A stretch of 39,634 bases of DNA from Campylobacteraceae bacterium (GTDB taxonomy: Bacteria; Campylobacterota; Campylobacteria; Campylobacterales; Sulfurovaceae): contig JAMOOP010000091.1 of the NCBI GenBank assembly GCA_027065385.1, positions 1 through 39,634 on the forward strand, in the 5' to 3' direction. Position 1 is the first letter of the stretch. Every line of letters starts with the position of its first letter. Positions 34,199 through 39,634 of the stretch are shown piece after piece. A program made the position numbers and the translations under genes. The notes below the pieces were generated by a model. That model worked only from the letters and a program-made list of their open reading frames with translations. It was not told the origin of the DNA and searched no databases.

Positions 34199-35077
34199 AT
34201 GAGATTACTGTTTAGATTAATCATATTAACCATATTGGGCTTTTCTCAAACTATTAATGAACAGCTAAAAGAGTTAGAAAATGCCTCTCCACAAAGAAGA
34301 GTAGATTTAATGAACCATATTAAGGAGCAGTTAATTCTAATGAACCAACAAGAGAGAATGCAAACCATTCATAAATTAAGGGCTAAACTTCAACCTCAAA
34401 ATCAGCAATTCCAACAACATGAAGATATACACCATATAGAAAATAGCCAAATAATAGAAAATAATATTCATACAGATAATATTCATCAAGAGGTTCATTC
34501 ATATCAAGAGCATATAAAAGCTGTGGTAGTACATAGAGAAGAACAGCATATTCAAAATACACATCAAGAACCTATAAATCAACCAACTATTACAAATACT
34601 CATCAAGAACCTATAAATCAACCAACTATTACAAATACTCATCAAGAACCTATAAATCAACCAACTATTACAAATACTCATCAAGAGCCTATAAATCAAC
34701 CAACTATTACAAATACTCATCAAGAGCCTATAAATCAACCAACCATTACAAATACCCATCAAGAACCTATAAATCAACCAACTATCACAAATACCCATCA
34801 AGAACCTATAAATCAACCAACTATTACAAATACTCATCAAGAACCTATAAATCAACCAACTATTACAAATACTCATCAAGAACCTATAAATCAACCAACC
34901 ATTACAAATACCCATCAAGAACCTATAAATCAACCAACTATTACAAATACCCATCAAGAACCTATAAATCAACCAACTATTACAAATACTCATCAAGAGC
35001 CTATAAAAGAACCAAGTGTTACTGATACTCATCAAGAACAATCTACAATTCAATTTAATAATGGTAGGGGAAAATAA
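34199..35077 (+). CDS. Secreted protein with twelve 13-residue tandem repeats
   Basis: This 292-residue protein has a signal peptide (about 1-17) and a helical, Gln/Glu/Arg-rich region (18-80, with LMNHIKEQLILMNQQER). A His/Gln-rich linker leads into twelve units of HQEPINQPTITNT (about 121-277). The last full unit is altered (EPIKEPSVTDT) and a partial thirteenth follows. I know no named family. The repeats are hydrophilic and low in predicted structure, suiting a periplasm-spanning or surface-exposed stalk. The stop is one base before the outer-membrane barrel gene, which is followed by an overlapping regulator and kinase, so the four genes form one transcription and translation unit. Confidence 0.78.
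   Translation: MRLLFRLIILTILGFSQTINEQLKELENASPQRRVDLMNHIKEQLILMNQQERMQTIHKLRAKLQPQNQQFQQHEDIHHIENSQIIENNIHTDNIHQEVHSYQEHIKAVVVHREEQHIQNTHQEPINQPTITNTHQEPINQPTITNTHQEPINQPTITNTHQEPINQPTITNTHQEPINQPTITNTHQEPINQPTITNTHQEPINQPTITNTHQEPINQPTITNTHQEPINQPTITNTHQEPINQPTITNTHQEPINQPTITNTHQEPIKEPSVTDTHQEQSTIQFNNGRGK
34562..35029 (+). repeat. 39-bp in-frame tandem repeat, 12 units
   Basis: Units begin with CATCAAGA at 34562, 34601, 34640 and so on every 39 bases to 34991. The first eleven encode exactly the same 13 residues and differ only at silent positions, such as GAA/GAG and ACT/ACC. The twelfth is diverged. Such arrays change length by slippage or recombination, so the count may differ between strains. 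Confidence 0.95.
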
Positions 35078-35078
35078 A

Positions 35079-35864
35079 ATGTATAGATTACTAACACTTT
35101 TTTTAATATTGTCTATTTCTCTTATAGCATATAGTGATATGGATATGGATGGAGTTGAAGATAAAGATGACCAATGTCCAAATACCCCATTAACTGAATT
35201 AGTTGATTTAACAGGGTGTACTATAAAAAATCTAAAATCACCACACCATTTTGATATATCTTTGGGTAAAAACCATATAAGTAGTAGTGATGTAAAGATA
35301 GATACCTCATCTCTACAAGCAGATTATTACTATAAAAATATATCTTTACAATTATCTTCTTCTTATTTTAATAAGAGAGTATATGGTTCTAAAAAAAATG
35401 GTTGGAATGATACTTATTTAAATGGATATTATCAGCTAAGACCAACAACTAATCTACTTATTAGATTTGGTGGAGGAGTATCAATTCCGACTTATGATGC
35501 TAAAAATAATAAAGCAGATTATACTTTAGCCTCTTATGTAACTTATAATTATAAAAAACTATCTATTTTAGGAGGTTTAGGATATACCTTTATTGGTGAT
35601 AAAGATAGTAATATCACAAGTTATAGTAATAGTAGTTTTTATAATATAGGTCTAGGTTACTATTTTACAAACTACTTATATAGTAGCATAAGTTACAATA
35701 GCTCATCTAGCATATATAAAAGTGGTGAAAATATAGAGACTCTTTCAATATATGGATATTATAAAATTAATAAACATTGGTTTATCAATATTAGTTATAG
35801 AGATGGATTAAGTGATATTGCAATGAAGCAAAGTGTAGGGATAAAAGTTGGTTACTACTGGTAA
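35079..35864 (+). CDS. TSP3-motif outer-membrane beta-barrel protein
   Basis: This 261-residue protein has a signal peptide (1-17) and a calcium-binding thrombospondin type 3-like motif (DMDMDGVEDKDDQCPNTP, residues 19-36) followed by a conserved VDLTGC. The region of about 200 residues to the end has alternating polar and hydrophobic strands rich in Tyr, Ser and Asn, ending in aromatic W (GYYW). This fits a small outer-membrane barrel with a C-terminal aromatic residue for BAM recognition. I start at ATG 35079, with AGGGGAAAA upstream and a proper signal peptide; the frame is open back to 35016. It overlaps the response regulator by 17 bp. Confidence 0.82.
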   Translation: MYRLLTLFLILSISLIAYSDMDMDGVEDKDDQCPNTPLTELVDLTGCTIKNLKSPHHFDISLGKNHISSSDVKIDTSSLQADYYYKNISLQLSSSYFNKRVYGSKKNGWNDTYLNGYYQLRPTTNLLIRFGGGVSIPTYDAKNNKADYTLASYVTYNYKKLSILGGLGYTFIGDKDSNITSYSNSSFYNIGLGYYFTNYLYSSISYNSSSSIYKSGENIETLSIYGYYKINKHWFINISYRDGLSDIAMKQSVGIKVGYYW

Positions 35865-36501
35865 AAAGATAAAAATACTATTATTAGAAGATGATATTGA
35901 TTTGGGTGAGACTATAGAGGAGATATTAGAACTAGAAGGGTATAGTGTAGTATGGGTAAAAGATGGGATTGAAGCATCAGAAGTTACATATAATGAAAAA
36001 TTTGACCTATATATATTTGATATAAATGTTCCTGAATTTAATGGATTAGAGCTTTTAGAGGCATTAAGAGGTGCAGAGGATAGGACTGATACCATTTTTA
36101 TTAGTGCTTTAGTTGATTTAGAGACTATATCACAAGCTTTTGATATTGGTGCAGATGATTATATAAAAAAGCCTTTTTTTCCAGAAGAGTTACTTATTCG
36201 TATAAGGGCTAAATTTAATCATAAGAATAAAAGTATATTCTATAAGAATATAAAATATTTTCCAAAAAGTGGTGAGATATACAGTAATGAAAAACCTATT
36301 AGACTTAGTAAAATGCAGATGGAACTATTTGATTTTTTTATTAAAAATATAGATAAGGTTGTTACAAAGGAGACTATTTTAGATACAACTTCTATTAAGA
36401 GTGTATCTGCCTTGCGTGTAGCATTAACTAAGTTAAAACAGACTATAGATTTTAATATTAAAAATATTCATGGAGTAGGATATATACTTGAAAAAGGTTG
36501 A
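35848..36501 (+). CDS. OmpR-type response regulator
   Basis: This 217-residue protein has a receiver domain (about 8-125) with E14/D15/D16, acceptor D58 in YIFDINVP, S/A in FISAL and the lysine of DDYIKKPF. A winged-helix DNA-binding domain (about 130-217) ends in IHGVGYIL. Start is TTG at 35848, inside the barrel gene, with GTAGGG about seven bases upstream. No ATG suits the fold. It overlaps its kinase gene by 14 bp, so the pair is cognate. Confidence 0.9.
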   Translation: MVTTGKKIKILLLEDDIDLGETIEEILELEGYSVVWVKDGIEASEVTYNEKFDLYIFDINVPEFNGLELLEALRGAEDRTDTIFISALVDLETISQAFDIGADDYIKKPFFPEELLIRIRAKFNHKNKSIFYKNIKYFPKSGEIYSNEKPIRLSKMQMELFDFFIKNIDKVVTKETILDTTSIKSVSALRVALTKLKQTIDFNIKNIHGVGYILEKG

Positions 36502-37531
36502 GATAGAGTCTTTTTCTAAAAGTTTTTTGCTCTTTTTCTTCTCTATGACTCTTTTAGTTTTAGCACTATTTTATATTAATTATCAAAAAGAGTTACAAAA
36601 TTTAGATAAAGAGCTTACTTCTTCTATGAATTTATGTAGTTATAGTTTAAATTGTAGTGAATTTAAAATTGATTTTATACCAAAAAATCAAAAATATACT
36701 TTTAGACTCTATAAAAATAGTAAAGAGATATATAGTCTATATCCAATAAAAGAGTCTAGTGACTTTTTTTTAAAAATATATATGAGTTATGAAAGTTACC
36801 AAAAGAGAGTATCTTTTTTACATAATGAATTAGCACTATATTTTTCTATTACATTTCTAGCAGTTATATTACTATCTACACTTTTTTCTTTTTATGCTCT
36901 TTATCCATTGCATCAAGCACTTCTTTTAACACGAGAATTTATTAAAGATATTCTACATGATTTTAATACACCAATTTCTACAATGAGACTAAATTTATCT
37001 CTACTTAAAAGAGAAATTGGAGATAATAGAAAGATAATAAGAGTAGAAAGAAGTATTGATAATATATTACTATTACAAGAAAATTTAAAACAGTATCTAT
37101 TAAATCATAAAATGGAAATAGAGAAAATAGTTTTAAAAAAACTACTAGAAGAGAGAGTTAATATGATAGAGAGGAACTATCCTAATTTAAAATATTATAT
37201 AGATATACCCTCAAATATAACTCTAAAAAATAGTAAAAAAGGGTTAATTAGAATTATAGATAATCTTATAAGTAATGCTTCAAAATATAATAGACCAAAA
37301 GGTGAGGTTAGAGTAGTCTATATAAAAGAAAAGAGTTTATTAAAAATAATAGATACAGGATATGGAATAGAAAAACCACATAAAGTTTTTGAACGATTTT
37401 ATAAAGAACATGATAGAGGTGTAGGAATTGGACTTCATATCGTTAAAAAACTCTGTAATGAACTTAATATAAAAATTTCTATTGAAAGTAGATTAAATGT
37501 GGGTACAACTGTTTTATTAAAGCTTAACTAA
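36488..37531 (+). CDS. Sensor histidine kinase without HAMP
   Basis: This 347-residue inner-membrane kinase has a first helix at 12-32, a short periplasmic region of about 80 residues (with C50 and C56) and a second helix at 116-141. It then runs almost directly into the phospho-acceptor segment with H157 in DILHDFNTPIST. N-box LISNASKYN (about 250-262) and G-box motifs IDTGYGIE and GVGIGLHIV complete the ATPase domain. The lack of a HAMP domain is notable. The TTG start at 36488 lies within the regulator gene. The sensor domain faces the periplasm, where the two secreted products of the same operon act, so envelope or surface state is the likely signal (inference). Confidence 0.9.
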   Translation: MKKVEIESFSKSFLLFFFSMTLLVLALFYINYQKELQNLDKELTSSMNLCSYSLNCSEFKIDFIPKNQKYTFRLYKNSKEIYSLYPIKESSDFFLKIYMSYESYQKRVSFLHNELALYFSITFLAVILLSTLFSFYALYPLHQALLLTREFIKDILHDFNTPISTMRLNLSLLKREIGDNRKIIRVERSIDNILLLQENLKQYLLNHKMEIEKIVLKKLLEERVNMIERNYPNLKYYIDIPSNITLKNSKKGLIRIIDNLISNASKYNRPKGEVRVVYIKEKSLLKIIDTGYGIEKPHKVFERFYKEHDRGVGIGLHIVKKLCNELNIKISIESRLNVGTTVLLKLN

Positions 37532-37703
37532 AGTTTAAACTTAATATTATTTTAAGTGAGTATAAAATATTTAAATTAAAATATAGAATATAAAAAAATA
37601 ATTATTAACATAAGCTGTTAATAATGTTAAGTAGGTTATACTCTTAAATCACTAGTTAAAAAAAAATATTAATTTTTTTGATATTGTTAAAATAGGAGAT
37701 AAT

Positions 37704-38951
37704 ATGAGTAATCAAGAACAATATGTAACTATAACACATTATAAAGAGAGAGAGTTCTACTTTTTAAATTATGCAATTCAGACAGAAGATGGATTTATTG
37801 CAAAAGATATAGAGCAGTTTCATGAAAGTGATAAAATAAAATTTATAGAAAGAATTAGAAAACTTCAATCCAAATATCAAAATAATAATGTAGTATCTAT
37901 CTCTTTAGTTGCAAATCAAATTGTAAGTCAAAATAATGATAAAAATAGAGCAACAGCTAAAATTTTTCAAGATACATTTGTTACACAAGATGAGATAGAT
38001 GTGGGAGATATTCCAACAACTCTATACTTTTCTCCTTTTGCTATACTATATGAGCATTATAAAGATATGTTAAATGATAAATTAACACTCTTTATAGGAT
38101 ATTTTGATAGAAAGCTCTTTATGATGTTTGCAACAGATGATAAAATTCATCAAAGTTGGATAATAGGTACAAGAGGATTAACAGAAAAACAGATAGCTGA
38201 AAGAGTATATAAAAGTATGCAAGCTTATTATAAGATTTCATATAACTTTGCAGACCATATAGAGATGTTAGTTGCAGAAGAAAATCCAAAACTACTTAAA
38301 TTTTTAAGAGAAGAGTTATCTTTACATATTGAACTAGCACAAAGCAATATTCATAATTTACTCCACTATATGGCAAGTAGTCAAGATATTGCTAAAAGTA
38401 GTTATATTAAATCATTTAAAAAAATTGAAATACCAAAACATACTCCAATAAAAGAGGATAAACCAAAAGAGATTAATAGTACAAGAGAGTATAAAAGAGA
38501 AAAACAAAATTTGAATGATATTAAAATAGATAATAGTGAAAAAGATTTTATAGGTAAAATTAAATCACTATTTTCATCTTCAAATGATACACAAAACTCA
38601 TCTATATTAGCTACAATTTTACCACTACTTATTATTTTAGTAATAGGTACATTTTTTCATATAAAAAATAGTCAAATTTCCAATAAAATATATAAAAAAG
38701 ATATTCAAATCTCTGCACATAAAACAAATATTCAACTAGCCAATATATCTAAAAATATATTTCAGTCAATGGGGAAAAATGGTGAATTAACAGAGGCTAC
38801 TATATCTACAAAGGGTGTCGATTTAAAAGGTATAGTTTGGGGGATTGAACCACTAAAAAGTAGTTTAAAAAAACTTTATAGTAATGGAAAGTTTGCTATT
38901 AAACCATTAGAAAATTTTATGACAGAATTTTCATTTACATCAAATAAGTGA
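37704..38951 (+). CDS. Single-pass membrane protein, GspL/PilM-PilN-like layout
   Basis: This 415-residue protein has an N-terminal cytoplasmic part (1-230) that resembles a degenerate actin-like/PilM fold, with YFSPFAILYEHY then KLTLFIGYFDRKLFMMFA. A charged linker (235-295) is followed by one membrane helix (about 302-320) and a periplasmic tail of about 95 residues. That order matches GspL of type II secretion or a PilM-PilN fusion. The similarity is structural guesswork, not a motif match. The next gene has the small N-anchored layout of GspM/PilO, which supports the idea. AGGAGATAAT precedes the ATG. Confidence 0.6.
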   Translation: MSNQEQYVTITHYKEREFYFLNYAIQTEDGFIAKDIEQFHESDKIKFIERIRKLQSKYQNNNVVSISLVANQIVSQNNDKNRATAKIFQDTFVTQDEIDVGDIPTTLYFSPFAILYEHYKDMLNDKLTLFIGYFDRKLFMMFATDDKIHQSWIIGTRGLTEKQIAERVYKSMQAYYKISYNFADHIEMLVAEENPKLLKFLREELSLHIELAQSNIHNLLHYMASSQDIAKSSYIKSFKKIEIPKHTPIKEDKPKEINSTREYKREKQNLNDIKIDNSEKDFIGKIKSLFSSSNDTQNSSILATILPLLIILVIGTFFHIKNSQISNKIYKKDIQISAHKTNIQLANISKNIFQSMGKNGELTEATISTKGVDLKGIVWGIEPLKSSLKKLYSNGKFAIKPLENFMTEFSFTSNK

Positions 38952-38959
38952 GAAAGAAG

Positions 38960-39388
38960 ATGAGCAATAGATTAAAAAAAATATCACCAATTACAAAAAT
39001 CTTCTTTATATTCTCTATATTAGTACTATTTTTATGGGTAGTGCCTACTGCAATATCATACTATAAAAATAAAAATATTTATGCTCAAAAGGTATCTCAA
39101 TTAGAAAAGCTTGATAGTCGTGAAATTCCAGCCGATGTAAAGCCTTTTCATTCAGAGGTATTTAAAACAGATGCAAAAAACTATTTTGATAATATTGAAA
39201 TAGTATCTATTCCAAATAATGAGTATAATATAACTATAGCATTTAATATAGATAAGTTACCAAAATTTTATAACTTTTTAAAAAATATATCTTTAAATTA
39301 TAAGATTTCTCTTGAAGATAAACTATTATATAAAGATAAAGATAAAGAAAAGAAAATAAAGGTTAATATGATTGTAAAACCGTATTAG
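38960..39388 (+). CDS. Small N-anchored membrane protein, GspM/PilO-like layout
   Basis: This 142-residue protein has a short cytoplasmic tip, one membrane helix (about 14-32) and a mostly alpha/beta periplasmic domain. A ferredoxin-like strand-helix-strand pattern is suggested by the IVSIPNNEYNITIAFNID and IKVNMIVKPY strands. This is the general shape of GspM or PilO but no signature motif is present. I chose the ATG at 38960. A GTG at 38948 would add four residues and overlap the upstream stop by four bases (GTGA), which is also plausible. Translation is probably coupled either way. The rest of any secretion or pilus cluster would lie beyond the window or elsewhere. Confidence 0.6.
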   Translation: MSNRLKKISPITKIFFIFSILVLFLWVVPTAISYYKNKNIYAQKVSQLEKLDSREIPADVKPFHSEVFKTDAKNYFDNIEIVSIPNNEYNITIAFNIDKLPKFYNFLKNISLNYKISLEDKLLYKDKDKEKKIKVNMIVKPY

Positions 39389-39390
39389 GA

Positions 39391-39431
39391 ATTTCATATT
39401 AGGGTGTTTTTTCGACACCCTAGATTGAAAT
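39391..39431 (+). terminator. Strong hairpin after the GspM-like gene
   Basis: TAGGGTGT (39400-39407) pairs with ACACCCTA (39415-39422) around a T-rich 7-nt loop. An outer stem ATTTCA/TGAAAT extends it. There is no clear U tract after it, so it may be a terminator, a processing signal or a protective 3' end. The remaining 200 bp to the window end contain no gene that I can support. Confidence 0.55.
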
Positions 39432-39626
39432 ATAGATTGTTCCCATGTGGTATTTATTAGTCTCCAAAAATAGATTTAGTCCCATATAGTACAAAATAGA
39501 CCAAAACCCAAAGCCGAAAATCAATCTCGCCTAAAAAACACTCCACATACTTAAAATCTTACCTTGTAAAAAGGGGATACTTAAAAACTCTCTAAAGAAA
39601 AGGGGTTCTTCCTCCTCTTTTTTTGG

Positions 39627-39632
39627 TATAAT
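39627..39632 (+). promoter_or_regulatory. Candidate -10 box at the window end
   Basis: TATAAT follows a run of T in TTTTTTTGGTATAAT. This is a typical promoter look for this genome and suggests that a new transcription unit starts just beyond the window on the plus strand. Confidence 0.35.
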
Positions 39633-39634
39633 AT

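Noticed and set aside
34562-35040. CRISPR-like regular repeat array
   Set aside because: Units are directly tandem with no spacers, have a period of 39 (13 codons) and lie in frame in a secreted protein gene.
34499-35053. 184-residue open frame on the minus strand
   Set aside because: It is the antisense shadow of the 39-bp coding repeat; its apparent repeats follow only from the real gene, and it has no start signals.
35016-35078. Upstream start for the outer-membrane barrel gene
   Set aside because: The added residues overlap the repeat gene and precede a normal signal peptide; AGGGGA sits just before the ATG at 35079.

Overview
The window is AT-rich and densely coded. It looks like the chromosome of a Campylobacterota (Epsilonproteobacteria) member, probably a free-living sulfur-oxidising type such as Sulfurimonas, Sulfurovum or Thiovulum. 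This rests on the rpmB/HpKchA-like K+ channel neighbourhood (also known in Helicobacter pylori), a Csd3-like M23 peptidase, an NFACT protein in a Gram-negative background, AguB, a TsdA-like dihaem cytochrome and a crowd of two-component proteins. The genus cannot be fixed from the sequence alone.

Region 1 (1-9.1 kb) starts with the 3' end of a 23S rRNA gene and a 5S gene. A secreted PilJ-like protein follows, then a phosphorelay-like group: an OmpR-type regulator (+), a convergent hybrid histidine kinase with a short PstS-like periplasmic protein upstream, an HPt-receiver fusion and a lone receiver. Inside it lies the most striking structure of the window: a 1,616-bp stretch (2950-4565 and 4780-6395), identical by eye in both copies, repeated directly around a 214-bp palindromic element with about 66-bp imperfect terminal inverted repeats. 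The event left one full kinase, one truncated kinase and two copies of the PstS-like gene. A membrane-anchored TlpA-like thioredoxin and a rhodanese lacking its catalytic cysteine follow.

Region 2 (9.1-24 kb) holds a Csd3-like peptidoglycan peptidase, a small molybdopterin oxidoreductase and an NFACT protein. Then come four overlapping or nearly touching genes for two secreted proteins built from about 160-190-residue repeats (four and two copies) and two methyltransferases (one CmoA-like, one sugar O-methyltransferase-like). A TsdA-like cytochrome and a minus-strand Wzy/CapA/Wzx surface-polysaccharide operon complete the region.

Region 3 (24-34 kb) is mainly housekeeping: tpx, argJ/K+ channel/rpmB, rpe/trpF/exonuclease, a double-SPOR lipoprotein, aguB, a lipoprotein cytochrome c on a hendecad-repeat stalk, and dnaG. 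The gene at 24568 and dnaG appear to have leaderless-type promoters.

Region 4 (34.2-39.6 kb) contains a tightly coupled four-gene operon: a secreted protein with twelve 39-bp repeats, a TSP3-type outer-membrane barrel, an OmpR regulator and a histidine kinase lacking HAMP. I read it as a candidate cell-envelope sensing unit. Two membrane proteins with a GspL/GspM (or PilM-PilN-like) layout follow, and the window ends in about 250 bp of non-coding DNA with a strong hairpin.
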